From assembly GCF_018881595.1 (NCBI RefSeq), contig NZ_JACVQA010000006.1, forward strand, positions 1 through 64,000: 64,000 bases of DNA. The letters are read 5' to 3'. Below the pieces are notes generated by a model. That model was not told where the DNA came from. It ran no database searches and saw only the letters and a program-made list of their open reading frames with translations. The stretch is from Polynucleobacter sp. UK-Gri1-W3 (lineage in GTDB: Bacteria; Pseudomonadota; Gammaproteobacteria; Burkholderiales; Burkholderiaceae). Positions 27,073 through 38,345 of the stretch are shown piece after piece. Made by a program: the position numbers and the translations under genes. The number at the start of each line of letters is the position of its first letter. The stretch's first letter is position 1.

Positions 27073-28575
27073 TTAATCCTCCACGAACGCCTCTTCGCGA
27101 GTTTTCTTCACCGCTGGCAGAGCCACGATCACCACCAAGAGGGCTGCTGCGATCAGCAAACCTAAAGAAAGTGGGCGGGTTACAAAGGTGGTGAAGTCAC
27201 CGCGAGATAGCAATAGGGCGCGACGGAAGTTCTCTTCCATCATTGGCCCCAAAACAAAGCCCAAGAGCAAGGGAGGAGGTTCGCAACCCAGTTTGAAGAA
27301 GAGGTAACCAATGATGCCAAATGCTGCGGTTACATATACATCAAACACAGTGTTGTTTACGGTATAGACGCCGATACAGCAGAAAACCAGAATGGCTGGG
27401 TACATGAAGCGATAAGGAATCTTCAGTAACTTTACCCAGATACCAATCAAGGGCAAGTTCAAGAGAATCAACATCACGTTACCAATCCACATGGAAGCGA
27501 TCAGACCCCAGAACAAAGCAGGGTTGCTGGTCATGACTTGTGGGCCAGGCTGAATATTATGAATAGTCATCGCGCCAACCATTAATGCCATCACTGCGTT
27601 TGGTGGGATACCTAAGGTAAGTAAAGGAATAAATGATGTTTGAGCAGCAGCATTGTTGGCTGACTCTGGACCAGCTACACCCTCAATCGCACCTTTACCA
27701 AACTCATGGCTGTATTTGGAGGATTTCTTCTCGACAGAGTAGGCGCCGAAAGATGCCAAGGCTGCTCCTCCGCCTGGCAGGATGCCTAAAATTGAGCCAA
27801 TAAAAGTACCACGCAAGATAGACGGAATCATGCGTTTGACGTCTTCCTTGGTAGGAATCATGGTGGTCATCTTATTGAGGAAGCCTTCGTCCTCATCGGT
27901 CTTCTCAAGGTTGCCCATGATTTCTGCGAAGCCAAATACGCCCATCGCAACGGCCACGAAACCAATGCCGTCACTTAATTCAGGAATATCAAACGCATAG
28001 CGGGAAACGCCAGAGTTCACGTCAGTACCGATCAAGCCCATTAACAAGCCAAGCACAATCATGCCAATTGCCTTGACCAAAGAGCCAGAGGCCAAAACAA
28101 CTGCGCCAATTAAGCCCAGAACCATCAGTGAAAAGTATTCAGCAGGACCAAACTTAAATGCGAGTTGAGAGAGTGGGGCAGCAAATGCGGCCAATACTAA
28201 AGTGGCTACGCAACCGGCAAAGAAGGAGCCCATACCGGCAGTAAACAAGGCAACACCCGCTCGACCATTTCTGGCCATTTGATAACCATCGATCGCCGTA
28301 ACCACCGAGGATGTTTCTCCTGGAATGTTCAGCAAAATCGCAGTAGTAGACCCGCCGTATTGTGAGCCATAGTAAATGCCAGCCAACATAATCAAGGCAG
28401 CGATTGGAGGTAAGGCATAGGTTGCAGGCAACAACATCGCGATAGTCGCGATTGGGCCAAGACCTGGCAATACGCCAATCAAAGTTCCCAAGACACAGCC
28501 AATCAGGCAGTACAAGAGATTTTGTAAAGTAAATGCGGTATCGAAACCGAGGGCTAAATTAGCAAATAAGTCCAT
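27073..28575 (-). CDS. tctA: Tripartite tricarboxylate transporter, large permease subunit TctA
   Basis: TctA is the 12-segment membrane subunit of a secondary, binding-protein-dependent carboxylate transporter. The 500-residue protein has two similar halves with LPGLGPIATIAMLLP (about 38-52), YGGSTTAILLNIPGE (about 70-84) and, in the second half, LPGGGAALASFGAYSVEKK. The small subunit tctB lies directly upstream (18 bp). The periplasmic receptor TctC (Bug family) that normally accompanies the pair is not in the neighbourhood. Substrate, for example citrate or another carboxylate, is unknown. Confidence 0.92.
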   Translation of the reverse strand: MDLFANLALGFDTAFTLQNLLYCLIGCVLGTLIGVLPGLGPIATIAMLLPATYALPPIAALIMLAGIYYGSQYGGSTTAILLNIPGETSSVVTAIDGYQMARNGRAGVALFTAGMGSFFAGCVATLVLAAFAAPLSQLAFKFGPAEYFSLMVLGLIGAVVLASGSLVKAIGMIVLGLLMGLIGTDVNSGVSRYAFDIPELSDGIGFVAVAMGVFGFAEIMGNLEKTDEDEGFLNKMTTMIPTKEDVKRMIPSILRGTFIGSILGILPGGGAALASFGAYSVEKKSSKYSHEFGKGAIEGVAGPESANNAAAQTSFIPLLTLGIPPNAVMALMVGAMTIHNIQPGPQVMTSNPALFWGLIASMWIGNVMLILLNLPLIGIWVKLLKIPYRFMYPAILVFCCIGVYTVNNTVFDVYVTAAFGIIGYLFFKLGCEPPPLLLGFVLGPMMEENFRRALLLSRGDFTTFVTRPLSLGLLIAAALLVVIVALPAVKKTREEAFVED

Positions 28576-28593
28576 TTTCAGTATCCCGATTCG

Positions 28594-29055
28594 TTATTGT
28601 TGTAAGAAGAAAGGCAGCAACGGGAACTGTAATTTCAGGCCCAGCACGAATACCGAATAAGTGAAAACAATCAGGAATGTGGCGTTAACTAAAGTGCCCT
28701 TCCAGTGGAATTCATGACTTGCGCTAGCAGACATGAATACCAGTACAAAAACAGCCACAACAAAGCCCATCGTTGGTAAAAGGATGCCGTACAAAACAAC
28801 TGAGCCGGTAATCAGCCCAATAATTCTCCAGTTAAACGGAGGAATCTTTTCAATAGCGGCTTTGGCGCTGAAAGATTTAACCAGTATTAAGAGACCTAAG
28901 GCCGTCATTACTAGGCCAAGCCAGAATGGGAAATACCCGGGCCCCATCTTAGCGGCTGTACCCATTTGATATTGGGTGGCCATATAGGTAAAAAACAGCC
29001 CAATGACTATATACATTAGGCCGGCCCCAAAATCTTTTTGATTACGGATTTCCAA
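28594..29055 (-). CDS. tctB: Tripartite tricarboxylate transporter, small subunit TctB
   Basis: The 153-residue membrane protein has four hydrophobic helices and the GPGYFPFWLGLVM motif (about 38-50) of TctB. The start is TTG 29055, supported by an AAGGAG Shine-Dalgarno sequence about 7 nt upstream; no ATG is better placed. It forms an operon with tctA and ends at the shared terminator at 27021-27048. Confidence 0.9.
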   Translation of the reverse strand: MEIRNQKDFGAGLMYIVIGLFFTYMATQYQMGTAAKMGPGYFPFWLGLVMTALGLLILVKSFSAKAAIEKIPPFNWRIIGLITGSVVLYGILLPTMGFVVAVFVLVFMSASASHEFHWKGTLVNATFLIVFTYSVFVLGLKLQFPLLPFFLQQ

Positions 29056-29130
29056 GTTACGCTCCTTATTTACCGATTTATTTGTCGGTTTATTAATGTT
29101 GTGCGATTGTAAGGCAGGATAAGGGTGTCT

Positions 29131-29169
29131 TGTCTAGGGTTTGCCCTAGACAGGTGCCAATGCGATAAT
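29131..29169 (+). promoter_or_regulatory. alaS promoter overlapping a 9-bp perfect inverted repeat
   Basis: TTGCCC (29141-29146) and GATAAT (29164-29169) are separated by exactly 17 bp, placing transcription start at about 29175, just before the ATG at 29177. The arms TGTCTAGGG (29131-29139) and CCCTAGACA (29144-29152) form a perfect inverted repeat over the -35 box. E. coli AlaRS is known to repress its own promoter by binding a palindrome at the start site, so a similar operator role is a reasonable guess. An untested alternative is a site for another regulator. Confidence 0.5.
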
Positions 29170-29176
29170 TATTTCC

Positions 29177-31801
29177 ATGAAAGTTTCCCAAATTCGCCAG
29201 GCTTACCTGGATTTCTTTGCCCAAAAGGGCCACCAAATCGTCCCATCGAGCCCAGTAGTGCCGTGGGATGACCCAACCCTGCTATTCACCAATGCGGGGA
29301 TGAATCAGTTCAAAGACGTGTTTTTGGGCTTTGATAAGCGCCCTTATAACCGCGCCACAAGTGCCCAAAAGTGCATTCGGGCGGGTGGAAAACACAACGA
29401 CTTGGATAACGTAGGCTACACAGCCCGTCATCACACCTTTTTTGAAATGCTGGGAAATTTCTCTTTTGGAGACTATTTCAAGAAAGACGCCATTCAATTT
29501 GCTTGGGATTTGTTGACCCAAGTATTTCAGTTACCCAAAGAAAAACTCTTGGTCACCGTATATGCGGATGATGACGAGGCCTATGAGATTTGGAATAAAC
29601 AAATCGGTGTTCCTGCTGATCGCATTATTCGCATCGGCGATAACAAAGGTGCACGTTATGCATCTGATAATTTTTGGATGATGGGTGATACAGGACCATG
29701 CGGCCCTTGCACTGAAATTTTTTATGACCATGGTGCACATATCCCTGGCGGTCCTCCTGGTAGCCCTGATGAAGATGGTGATCGTTTCATTGAAATTTGG
29801 AATAACGTTTTCATGCAATTCAATCGCGATGAAGCCGGTGTGATGCATCCATTACCTAAGCCTAGTGTTGATACCGGTATGGGTCTTGAGCGTATTGCCG
29901 CAGTCTTACAGCGCGTTCACTCTAATTATGAAATCGACCTCTTCGTCAATCTCCTCAAGGCTTCCAAGGAAGCGGTAGATGCAGCCGGCGGCGAGAACTG
30001 TGATCCAGATAGCCCTTCATTAAAAGTGATTGCTGACCACATTCGTGCGTGTAGTTTCATTGTGGTGGATGGTGTGATCCCGGGTAATGCTGGTCGTGGT
30101 TATGTATTGCGTCGTATTGCACGTCGCGCGATACGCCATGGTTATAAGTTGGGTGCACGCAAACCATTCTTCTATCAGTTGGTGCCTGCGCTTGTCAAAG
30201 AAATGGGTGATGCTTATCCAGAATTACGTGCTGCGCAAGACAAAGTTAGTGAAGTGCTTAAGCAAGAGGAAGAGCGTTTCTTCCAGACGATTGCTAATGG
30301 AATGGAAATTTTGGATGGTGCTTTGGCAGGCAGTGCAAAAGTAGTCGATGGTGAAACTGCTTTCCGCTTACATGACACATTTGGTTTCCCGTTAGATTTA
30401 ACGGCTGACGTTTGTCGTGAGCGTGGTGTGACTGTTGATGCAGAGGGCTTTGAAGTGGCGATGCAAAAGCAGCGCGACCAAGCCAGAGCTGCAGGCAAAT
30501 TCAAGGTTGCCCAAGGATTGGATTACAAAGGTACACCTACGCAGTTTCATGGCTACGACACCTTGAAGCATGACGGTGCCAAAGTGACCGCCCTATACGT
30601 AAATGGTTCAGCTGTGCCATCCGTCAAGGCGGGCGATGCAGCCGTGATTGTTTTGGATAACACCCCTTTCTATGCTGAATCTGGTGGCCAGGTTGGCGAT
30701 AAAGGCGAACTCCGTAATGAAAGTATTCGTTTTGTGGTCGAAGATACTTTCAAGATTCAGGCAGATGTTTTCGGTCATCAGGGCGAAGTTCTCGAGGGCG
30801 AGCTCAAGGTGGGTGACGCAATTAATGCTTTAGTGGATACCCAACAAAGAACCGATACGATGCGCAACCATAGCGCTACTCATATCTTGCACAAAGCTTT
30901 GCGTGAAGTTTTGGGTGAGCATGTGCAGCAAAAAGGTTCTTTGGTTGACGCTACCAAAACTCGTTTTGACTTTACGCACAATGCACCTATTACTGCTGAG
31001 CAAATTCGTCGCATCGAAGATATCGTGAATCAAGAGATTTTGGACAACACCGCAACCTCAGGCAAAGTCATGTCCCTGGATGATGCGCAAAAGACAGGCG
31101 CGATGATGCTCTTTGGTGAGAAATATGGTGATGAGGTACGCGTACTAGAAATTGGCTCTTCTAAAGAGCTATGTGGTGGTACTCACGTAGGGCGCACTGG
31201 TGATATTGGTAGCTTGAAGATTGTTTCTGAGGGTGGCGTGGCTGCCGGTATCCGCCGTGTGGAAGCAGTGACTGGTAATAACGCACTGCACTTCTTGCAA
31301 GGCTTAGAAGACAAAATCAATGAAGCAGCAGCGATCCTCAAAACCCATCCAGGTGATCTAGTGAATCGTGTTGCGCAACTTCAAGAAAGTCTGCGTCAAG
31401 CTGAACGTGAATTAGAAAAAGTGAATTCCAAATTAGCCGCAAGTCAGGGCGATGAGTTAGCTGGTCAAGCTGTTGATGTGAATGGCATTAAGGTGCTTGC
31501 TGCTCGACTTGATGGTGCTGATGCTGGCGTACTTCGTGAAACCATGGACGCACTTAAGGCGAAGTTGAAAACAGCTGCCATTGTGTTGGCCTCAGTTCAG
31601 GGTGATAAGGTCAGTTTGATTGCTGGTGTGACAGCTGATTCAATTGGTAAGGTTAAAGCGGGTGATCTTGTCAATTTTGTTGCTCAACAAGTGGGTGGTA
31701 AAGGTGGCGGCAAACCAGAAATGGCGATGGCAGGCGGAACTGATCCTAGTAAGCTGGGTGCAGCCTTAGCAGGTGTTAAAGACTGGATAGCTAGCAAATG
31801 A
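29177..31801 (+). CDS. alaS: Alanyl-tRNA synthetase
   Basis: AlaRS charges tRNA-Ala and clears mischarged Ser and Gly. The 874-residue protein is complete: class II core ([38 protein letters not shown]), the tRNA-recognition domain, then the editing domain with [11 protein letters not shown] (about 568) and CGGTH (about 668). The C-terminal coiled-coil/C-Ala region ends in the Gly-rich [15 protein letters not shown]. Its stop overlaps the next start (ATGA). Confidence 0.97.
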   Translation: MKVSQIRQAYLDFFAQKGHQIVPSSPVVPWDDPTLLFTNAGMNQFKDVFLGFDKRPYNRATSAQKCIRAGGKHNDLDNVGYTARHHTFFEMLGNFSFGDYFKKDAIQFAWDLLTQVFQLPKEKLLVTVYADDDEAYEIWNKQIGVPADRIIRIGDNKGARYASDNFWMMGDTGPCGPCTEIFYDHGAHIPGGPPGSPDEDGDRFIEIWNNVFMQFNRDEAGVMHPLPKPSVDTGMGLERIAAVLQRVHSNYEIDLFVNLLKASKEAVDAAGGENCDPDSPSLKVIADHIRACSFIVVDGVIPGNAGRGYVLRRIARRAIRHGYKLGARKPFFYQLVPALVKEMGDAYPELRAAQDKVSEVLKQEEERFFQTIANGMEILDGALAGSAKVVDGETAFRLHDTFGFPLDLTADVCRERGVTVDAEGFEVAMQKQRDQARAAGKFKVAQGLDYKGTPTQFHGYDTLKHDGAKVTALYVNGSAVPSVKAGDAAVIVLDNTPFYAESGGQVGDKGELRNESIRFVVEDTFKIQADVFGHQGEVLEGELKVGDAINALVDTQQRTDTMRNHSATHILHKALREVLGEHVQQKGSLVDATKTRFDFTHNAPITAEQIRRIEDIVNQEILDNTATSGKVMSLDDAQKTGAMMLFGEKYGDEVRVLEIGSSKELCGGTHVGRTGDIGSLKIVSEGGVAAGIRRVEAVTGNNALHFLQGLEDKINEAAAILKTHPGDLVNRVAQLQESLRQAERELEKVNSKLAASQGDELAGQAVDVNGIKVLAARLDGADAGVLRETMDALKAKLKTAAIVLASVQGDKVSLIAGVTADSIGKVKAGDLVNFVAQQVGGKGGGKPEMAMAGGTDPSKLGAALAGVKDWIASK

Positions 31802-32043
31802 GTGAACCTGTGAATATTGCTTTTAATGCAGAAGTAGACGCGATTGGCATGAACTGCCCGTTGCCGATCTTGCGTACCAAAAAGGCTTTAGCAACGATGC
31901 AGTCCGGCGAAGTTCTGAAGATCAAAGCAACAGATGCTGGTGCAGCACACGACTTTCCGGCATTTGCTAAGCAAACTGGTAATGAGTTACTTGCAAGCAC
32001 TACCGAAGGTGATGTGCTGGTCTTTTTTATGAAGCGCAGATAG
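31798..32043 (+). CDS. TusA/SirA-family sulfur carrier protein
   Basis: The 81-residue protein has the family motif [13 protein letters not shown] (about 19-31; the Cys of the CPxP motif is the sulfur carrier site). A compact beta-alpha fold follows, ending in LVFFMKRR. TusA proteins relay persulfide sulfur, for example to tRNA thiolation. Translation is coupled to alaS by the 4-nt ATGA overlap, so it is in the same transcript. Whether it is tusA proper or one of the related paralogues cannot be settled here. Confidence 0.88.
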   Translation: MSEPVNIAFNAEVDAIGMNCPLPILRTKKALATMQSGEVLKIKATDAGAAHDFPAFAKQTGNELLASTTEGDVLVFFMKRR

Positions 32044-32082
32044 GTGGCGGTCTGATATCACGCTTTCTAGTAAGTGATAAAG

Positions 32083-32114
32083 CAAAAAGGCAGAGATTGA
32101 TCTCTGCCTTTTTT
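32083..32114. terminator. Bidirectional terminator between the TusA-like gene and galU
   Basis: The stem AGGCAGAGA (32088-32096) pairs perfectly with TCTCTGCCT (32101-32109) around TTGA. An A run precedes it and a T run follows it, serving both convergent transcripts. Confidence 0.93.
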
Positions 32115-32131
32115 GTCTCTGCTAAAGATAA

Positions 32132-33022
32132 TTACTTTAAGGACCAGCTTTTTAAGTACGCCGCAAATTCCTCGCCGACTTCCTGGTGGCGCAAGGCGAA
32201 ATCTACAGAAGCTTTAAGATAACCCAATTTACTGCCACAGTCGTAACGTACGCCATCGTATTCATAGCCAAATACTGGCTCTTCTTTGAGTAAGGCTGCG
32301 ATCGCATCGGTAAGCTGAATTTCTCCACCTGCACCAGGCTTCACATTACGAATGTGACTAAAAATCTTTGAGGACAATACATAGCGACCCACCACCGCTA
32401 AGTTGGATGGTGCATCAGAAGGTTTAGGTTTTTCAACAATGCCATTGAGGCGATAAATATCTTTGCTGATAGCGTCACCCGAGATGACTCCATAGGAGCT
32501 ACTCTTAGAGGGATCGATTTTCTCTACCGCCAATACAGAGCCTTCATACTCTTCATGTACTTTGAGCATTTGGGAAAGTACGGGTGGATGACCATCTAAG
32601 AGGTCATCGGCCAAAATAATGGCAAACGGCTCATCGCCCACTAGCTTCTCTGCACATAAGACCGCATGACCCAACCCCAGAGGTTCGGATTGTCTAATGT
32701 AAACACAATCCACATTATCTGGTTTCACGCTTCTTACGAGATGCAAGAGATCTTGTTTGTTCTTTGCCTCGAGAGCGGCTTCTAGCTCATAAGCTTTATC
32801 AAAGTGATCTTCAATGGCGCGTTTACTGCGACCTGTTACGAAAATGAGCTCTGTAATACCAGCTGCAATAGCTTCGTCCACCGCATACTGAATTAAAGGC
32901 TTGTCTACGACATTCAACATTTCTTTTGGGCTGGCTTTGGTGGCAGGCAAAAAGCGCGTGCCAAATCCCGCAACCGGAAATACAGCCTTAGTTACTTTTT
33001 TGGAGCTGAAACGTAATGTCAT
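32132..33022 (-). CDS. galU: UTP-glucose-1-phosphate uridylyltransferase
   Basis: GalU makes UDP-glucose for lipopolysaccharide, exopolysaccharide and trehalose precursors. The 296-residue protein has the nucleotide-binding [20 protein letters not shown] (about 14-33), [20 protein letters not shown] core, the LADDLLDG metal region and the GIVEKPK substrate segment. It lies downstream of valS on the same strand with a 23-bp gap, probably co-transcribed. Confidence 0.96.
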   Translation of the reverse strand: MTLRFSSKKVTKAVFPVAGFGTRFLPATKASPKEMLNVVDKPLIQYAVDEAIAAGITELIFVTGRSKRAIEDHFDKAYELEAALEAKNKQDLLHLVRSVKPDNVDCVYIRQSEPLGLGHAVLCAEKLVGDEPFAIILADDLLDGHPPVLSQMLKVHEEYEGSVLAVEKIDPSKSSSYGVISGDAISKDIYRLNGIVEKPKPSDAPSNLAVVGRYVLSSKIFSHIRNVKPGAGGEIQLTDAIAALLKEEPVFGYEYDGVRYDCGSKLGYLKASVDFALRHQEVGEEFAAYLKSWSLK

Positions 33023-33045
33023 GGAAGGTCCGTTCTTGCCGTTTT

Positions 33046-35937
33046 TTATTTAAGACGTTCTAATTGTGCAACAAGCTTCTCATGATTTTGCTCAAAGCCG
33101 GCAAGACGCTGCTTTTCTTGGGCAACAACCTCAACTGGAGCACGTGCCACGAAGCTTTCATTAGTCAATTTGCCCTTGGCCTTATTGATTTCGTTAGCTA
33201 GACGCTCGATTTCTTTGCCAAGGCGGATGCGTTCAGCGGCAACATCGACTTCAATTTTGAGAAGGAGCTTGATATCACCGACTAGGGCAATTGGTGCATC
33301 TGGGGCATCTTTTTCTAGAGCAGATTCGTCGCTATAGATTTTGACCTCAGCTAACTTAGCAAGCGCCATTAAATACGGCGTCGCTTTTTCTAAGAATGCT
33401 TGTGGACCACAAATCCAGAGCGGTACTTTCTGGCCAGGGGGAACTTGCATCTCACCGCGCAGGTTACGGCAAGCATCCACAATCGCTTTAATCTGAGTAA
33501 CCCAAGCTTCGCTTTGTTCATCAATCTTTTCAGGTTGAGAAACAGGGTAAGGCTGAAGCGCAATGGTTTGTTTGGCTTGCTTGGCTAATTCTTTTCCAGA
33601 CTTGGGCCCAACAGTCTGCCAAAGTGTTTCAGTGATGAATGGAATCAGTGGATGCGCCATGCGCAGGATGGTTTCTAAAACACGCAAGAGGGTGCGGCGA
33701 GTAGCGCGTTGCTGTGCTGGCGTGCCAGTTTGCAATTGCACCTTAGCAAGCTCGAGGTACCAATCGCAATACTCATCCCAAACAAATTGGTAAATACTGC
33801 TGGAAATATTGTCAAAGCGGTAAGCCTCAAAGCCTTTTGCTACTTCAGCTTCAGTTCTTTGGAGTTGGGAAACGATCCATTTATCTGCAGGAGAAAAATC
33901 TAGATATCCTTCTGGGCCGCATTGGTTATCGCAAGGTGCTAAGCCATTATCTTCATCACTACTGGAGCAGTTCATCAGCACAAAGCGAGTGGCATTCCAA
34001 AGTTTGTTACAGAAATTACGATAGCCTTCGCAGCGCTTTTGGTCAAAGTTAATATTGCGACCAAGTGAGGCTAAAGACGCAAAGGTAAAGCGCAGAGCAT
34101 CAGTACCAAATGCCGGAATGCCATCTGGGAACTCTTTCTTAGTTTTCTTGCTGATGCTCTCTGCTTGCTTAGGATTCATGAGGCCAGTAGTTCTCTTACC
34201 TACTAACTCTTCAATCTTGATGCCGTCAATTAAATCGATTGGATCCAAAGTATTGCCTTTGGACTTACTCATCTTTTGACCTTCAGCATCACGCACTAGA
34301 CCGTGAACATAGACAGTGTGAAATGGTACTTTTCCAGTGAAGTGGCAGGTCATCATGACCATGCGTGCTACCCAGAAGAAGATGATGTCAAAACCAGTTA
34401 CCAAAACAGAGGATGGCAGGAAGTGATTTAAGGCTGGAGTTTCTTCTGGCCAGCCCAAAGAGCTAAATGGGACGAGGGCAGAGCTAAACCAGGTGTCAAG
34501 AACGTCAGGATCGCGGTTGAGTTGGCCGGTATAGCCAGCAGCCGCTGCTTTCGCTTTAGCCTCATCCTCTGAGCGTCCTACAAAAATTTGCCCGTCATCG
34601 CCGTACCAGGCGGGGATTTGATGGCCCCACCAGAGTTGGCGAGAGATACACCAGTCCTGAATGTTTTCTAGCCACTGAGTGTAGGTATTAATCCAATTCT
34701 CTGGAACCAGTTTGATGTCACCTTTTGTTACCGCATCCAATGCCGCGCCAGCAATAGATGAGCCGGGTTGATATTTGTTATCCGGACTTGGTTTTGACAT
34801 CGCCACAAACCATTGGTCAGTGAGCATCGGCTCAATAATGGTTTGAGTGCGATCACCGCGTGGCACCATTAATTTATGCGGCTGAACTTTTTCAAGTAAA
34901 CCAGCGGCATCTAGATCGGCAACAACTTGCTTGCGTGCTGCAAAACGTTCCATGCCTTGATAAGCAGTTGGCGCATTTTCATTAATCTTGGCATCCAAAG
35001 TGAGGATGTTGATCATTGGCAATTGATGACGTTGACCTACTGCATAGTCATTAAAGTCATGTGCAGGAGTGACCTTTACAACGCCAGTACCAAAGTTCAG
35101 ATCAACGTAATCATCGGCGATGATAGGGATCTGGCGATCACACAAAGGCAGATTTACTGACTTACCGATGAGATGTTTATAGCGCTCATCTTCTGGGTTC
35201 ACCATGACGGCAACGTCACCCAATAAGGTTTCTGGGCGAGTGGTAGCAACTGTCAGATGGCCAGAACCATCGGTTAATGGATAGCGGATGTGCCACATAG
35301 AGCCATCCTCTTCTTCGCTTACCACTTCTAAATCTGAAACTGCGGTACCCAAAACAGGATCCCAGTTCACCAAACGTTTGCCACGATAGATTAAGCCCTG
35401 CTCATGCAAGCGCACAAATACTTCCACTACTGCTTTGGACATTTTGCTGTCCATCGTGAAATATTCCTTACCCCAATCGATCGATGCGCCTAGACGACGA
35501 ATTTGACGAGTAATCGTGTTGCCAGAAGTTTCTTTCCACTCCCACACTTTCTCTAAAAACTTGTCACGACCCAAATCATGGCGAGAAACTTTTTGTGCAT
35601 CGAGTTGACGCTCAACAACAATTTGAGTGGCGATACCAGCATGATCAGTGCCAGGTACCCACAAAGTGTTTTTGCCTGACATGCGAGCATGACGCACCAA
35701 GCCATCCATGATGGTTTGGTTAAAGGCGTGTCCCATATGCAGGGTGCCAGTGACATTGGGTGGAGGAAGCTGAATAGAAAAATCACCCTTACCTTCATCC
35801 ATAGTGGAGTCGGCAATACCCCGGCGCTCCCACTCTCGACCCCAGTAGGCCTCTATCGGGGCGGGTTCGTAGGATTTGGCGAGCTCGTCTGCCGAGCTGG
35901 CCGCTGGTGAATTAGGGGTATTTGAGGCATTTGGCAT
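33046..35937 (-). CDS. valS: Valyl-tRNA synthetase
   Basis: ValRS charges tRNA-Val and edits Thr. The 963-residue class I enzyme has the first signature as TLHMGHAF (about 67) and the second as QKMSKSKGN (about 560). The editing domain inserts between them, and a C-terminal tRNA-binding coiled coil (the last about 70 residues, heptad-like with many Lys/Glu) ends the protein. ATG 35937 is preferred to a TTG at 35946. It diverges from uvrD with only 24 bp between the two start codons. Confidence 0.97.
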   Translation of the reverse strand: MPNASNTPNSPAASSADELAKSYEPAPIEAYWGREWERRGIADSTMDEGKGDFSIQLPPPNVTGTLHMGHAFNQTIMDGLVRHARMSGKNTLWVPGTDHAGIATQIVVERQLDAQKVSRHDLGRDKFLEKVWEWKETSGNTITRQIRRLGASIDWGKEYFTMDSKMSKAVVEVFVRLHEQGLIYRGKRLVNWDPVLGTAVSDLEVVSEEEDGSMWHIRYPLTDGSGHLTVATTRPETLLGDVAVMVNPEDERYKHLIGKSVNLPLCDRQIPIIADDYVDLNFGTGVVKVTPAHDFNDYAVGQRHQLPMINILTLDAKINENAPTAYQGMERFAARKQVVADLDAAGLLEKVQPHKLMVPRGDRTQTIIEPMLTDQWFVAMSKPSPDNKYQPGSSIAGAALDAVTKGDIKLVPENWINTYTQWLENIQDWCISRQLWWGHQIPAWYGDDGQIFVGRSEDEAKAKAAAAGYTGQLNRDPDVLDTWFSSALVPFSSLGWPEETPALNHFLPSSVLVTGFDIIFFWVARMVMMTCHFTGKVPFHTVYVHGLVRDAEGQKMSKSKGNTLDPIDLIDGIKIEELVGKRTTGLMNPKQAESISKKTKKEFPDGIPAFGTDALRFTFASLASLGRNINFDQKRCEGYRNFCNKLWNATRFVLMNCSSSDEDNGLAPCDNQCGPEGYLDFSPADKWIVSQLQRTEAEVAKGFEAYRFDNISSSIYQFVWDEYCDWYLELAKVQLQTGTPAQQRATRRTLLRVLETILRMAHPLIPFITETLWQTVGPKSGKELAKQAKQTIALQPYPVSQPEKIDEQSEAWVTQIKAIVDACRNLRGEMQVPPGQKVPLWICGPQAFLEKATPYLMALAKLAEVKIYSDESALEKDAPDAPIALVGDIKLLLKIEVDVAAERIRLGKEIERLANEINKAKGKLTNESFVARAPVEVVAQEKQRLAGFEQNHEKLVAQLERLK

Positions 35938-35946
35938 AAGAGGCAA

Positions 35947-35954
35947 ATTATAAT
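35947..35954. promoter_or_regulatory. Shared palindromic -10 box for divergent valS and uvrD
   Basis: ATTATAAT reads TATAAT on both strands (plus 35949-35954; minus 35952-35947). The start codons of uvrD (35962) and valS (35937) lie 7 and about 9 bp beyond it, so transcripts from this site would be nearly leaderless. No good -35 box is seen on either side, so the assignment is tentative. Confidence 0.4.
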
Positions 35955-35961
35955 TGGGCTG

Positions 35962-38337
35962 ATGTACTCAGACCTGCTCGCGAACCTCAACCCAGAACAG
36001 CGCGAGGCAGTGACCCTCCCGCCCGTAAATGAAAATGATCAAGCCCAGTCAGCCTTGATTTTGGCTGGGGCAGGGAGCGGCAAGACTCGTGTCCTCACCA
36101 CCCGTATAGCTTGGTTGATTCAGACCGGCCAGGTGTCCCCGATTGGCGTCCTAGCGGTGACCTTCACCAATAAGGCCGCCAAAGAGATGATGCTTCGTCT
36201 GAGCGCCATGCTGCCAATTAATACCCGTGGGATGTGGATTGGCACCTTTCATGGTCTTTGCAACCGTTTATTGCGCGCTCACCACAAAGAGGCGGGTTTG
36301 CCATCTACTTTTCAGATTCTGGATACCCAGGATCAGCTTTCAGCAATTAAGCGCCTATTAAAGGGTTTAAAGGTCGATGATGAAAAATATCCTGCAAAGC
36401 AATTGCAATATTTCATTGCTCATGCCAAAGAGCGTGGGCAGCGTGCGAAAGATTTAGCGCTTGGCGATGATTTCCAAGCCAAGATGGCGCAACTGTATGC
36501 AGCTTATGATGAGCAATGTCAACGTGAGGGTGTGGTTGATTTTGCTGAACTCTTATTGCGTAGCTATGAACTACTCAAACATAACGAAGCTATTCGTACG
36601 CATTACCAAGAGCGTTTCCGTCATATCCTGATCGACGAGTTTCAAGATACCAATGCTTTGCAATATGCATGGCTTAAATTGTTATCAGGCCATGATGCAA
36701 GTCGAATCAATGTCAGTGGTATGGGTAGTAGTTCCGTATTCGCGGTGGGCGACGATGACCAAAGCATTTATGCATTCCGTGGCGCTGATGTTGAAAACAT
36801 GCGCCTTTACGAAAAGCAATATCACCCTCTAATGGTCAAGCTGGAACAGAACTATCGCTCGCACGGCCATATTCTGGATACTGCAAATCACTTGATTGCC
36901 AATAACTCTGAGCGCCTTGGTAAAAACCTGCGCACCGATGCTGGTCATGGCGAGCCAGTCCGCATCTATGAGGCTCCTAGTGATCATGCTGAAGCTGCTT
37001 GGTTGGTGGATGAGATCAAAGCTTTGGTAAATAGTGGCATCAAACGTACAGAAGTCGCTTTACTTTATCGCAGTAATGCCCAGTCACGCATTATTGAGCA
37101 CGCATTATTTTCTGCAGGTATTCCGTATCGTGTTTATGGCGGATTACGATTCTTCGAGCGCGCCGAAATTAAACATGCACTAGCCTACCTACGCTTGCTT
37201 GAAAATCCGAATGACGATACATCGTTCTCTCGGGTCGTGAATTTTCCTACTCGCGGAATTGGTGCAAGATCAATTGAAGCATTGCAAGATGCCGCTAGAG
37301 CGCAGCAATGCTCCTTGTATTTGGCCGCTTCTTCTTTAGAAGGTAAAGCAGGAGCAGCTTTGGGTGGATTTGTTCGCCTAGTAGATCATATGCGTGAAGC
37401 TACTCGTCATAATACTTTGCCTGAAACAGTTGAATTTGTGATTCAGAATAGCGGCTTGATTCAGCACTATCTCTCAGAGCGTGAAGGGCAAGATCGCGTC
37501 GAGAACTTACAAGAATTGATTAACGCTGCTACTGCATTTATTGCAGAAGAAGGTTATGGTCAGGATGCAGCCGCCGTCATGCTGCCGGGTGAGAATGCTC
37601 CAGGTGTTGTGGAGGTTTCACCCTTAGCTGCCTTCCTTTCCCATGCTTCATTGGAGGCCGGTGATAACCAAGCTCAGGCTGGTCAAGATGCTGTGCAGTT
37701 AATGACAGTGCATTCAGCTAAGGGCCTAGAGTTCACTTCAGTATTTATTACCGGTCTTGAAGAGGGTTTATTCCCCCATGAGAACAGTGTTAATGAGCAG
37801 AATGGCTTAGAAGAAGAGCGTCGTCTGATGTACGTGGCGATTACGCGTGCCAAAGAGCGCCTGTACCTTTCGCACACTCAATCACGCATGTTGCATGGCC
37901 AGGTGCGTTACAACATGCCTTCTCGCTTCCTGGAAGAGCTTCCATCCGATTCATTAAAGTGGCTTACCCCTAAAGCAAGAGATGCACGTTGGGGTGGGAG
38001 TGGTAACAGTAACTCAAGAACAGGGTCTACCTGGCAAGATGGCTATACCCGCCAACGTGAATATGAATCCAATGACTTTTTTGATTCTGGCTCTGAGCGT
38101 CAAAGGCCAGCCAAGAGAGTTGGCTCAGCCTCCATGGAGGTGAAAAGATTGGCTTCTCCCCCGCGTGGAAATTATCCATTCACGATTGGACAAAACGTGT
38201 TCCATACCAAGTTTGGTGAGGGACGTGTGACTGGTCTTGAGGGAGTGGATGCTGATGCACGGGCACAAGTGAACTTCAAGCGCCACGGTATTAAATGGTT
38301 ACAGCTAAGCATTGCGAAGCTTGCTGCGATTGACTGA
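35962..38337 (+). CDS. uvrD: DNA helicase UvrD/PcrA
   Basis: UvrD is a 3'-5' superfamily 1 helicase of nucleotide excision and mismatch repair. The 791-residue protein shows motif Q/I ([11 protein letters not shown], about 35), [10 protein letters not shown], the FQDTN motif [18 protein letters not shown] motif III and the C-terminal motifs [12 protein letters not shown] and [10 protein letters not shown]. The tail ends with the Tudor-like segment [11 protein letters not shown] used to bind RNA polymerase or UvrB. Its divergent partner is valS. Confidence 0.95.
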   Translation: MYSDLLANLNPEQREAVTLPPVNENDQAQSALILAGAGSGKTRVLTTRIAWLIQTGQVSPIGVLAVTFTNKAAKEMMLRLSAMLPINTRGMWIGTFHGLCNRLLRAHHKEAGLPSTFQILDTQDQLSAIKRLLKGLKVDDEKYPAKQLQYFIAHAKERGQRAKDLALGDDFQAKMAQLYAAYDEQCQREGVVDFAELLLRSYELLKHNEAIRTHYQERFRHILIDEFQDTNALQYAWLKLLSGHDASRINVSGMGSSSVFAVGDDDQSIYAFRGADVENMRLYEKQYHPLMVKLEQNYRSHGHILDTANHLIANNSERLGKNLRTDAGHGEPVRIYEAPSDHAEAAWLVDEIKALVNSGIKRTEVALLYRSNAQSRIIEHALFSAGIPYRVYGGLRFFERAEIKHALAYLRLLENPNDDTSFSRVVNFPTRGIGARSIEALQDAARAQQCSLYLAASSLEGKAGAALGGFVRLVDHMREATRHNTLPETVEFVIQNSGLIQHYLSEREGQDRVENLQELINAATAFIAEEGYGQDAAAVMLPGENAPGVVEVSPLAAFLSHASLEAGDNQAQAGQDAVQLMTVHSAKGLEFTSVFITGLEEGLFPHENSVNEQNGLEEERRLMYVAITRAKERLYLSHTQSRMLHGQVRYNMPSRFLEELPSDSLKWLTPKARDARWGGSGNSNSRTGSTWQDGYTRQREYESNDFFDSGSERQRPAKRVGSASMEVKRLASPPRGNYPFTIGQNVFHTKFGEGRVTGLEGVDADARAQVNFKRHGIKWLQLSIAKLAAID

Positions 38338-38345
38338 TAAGACAG

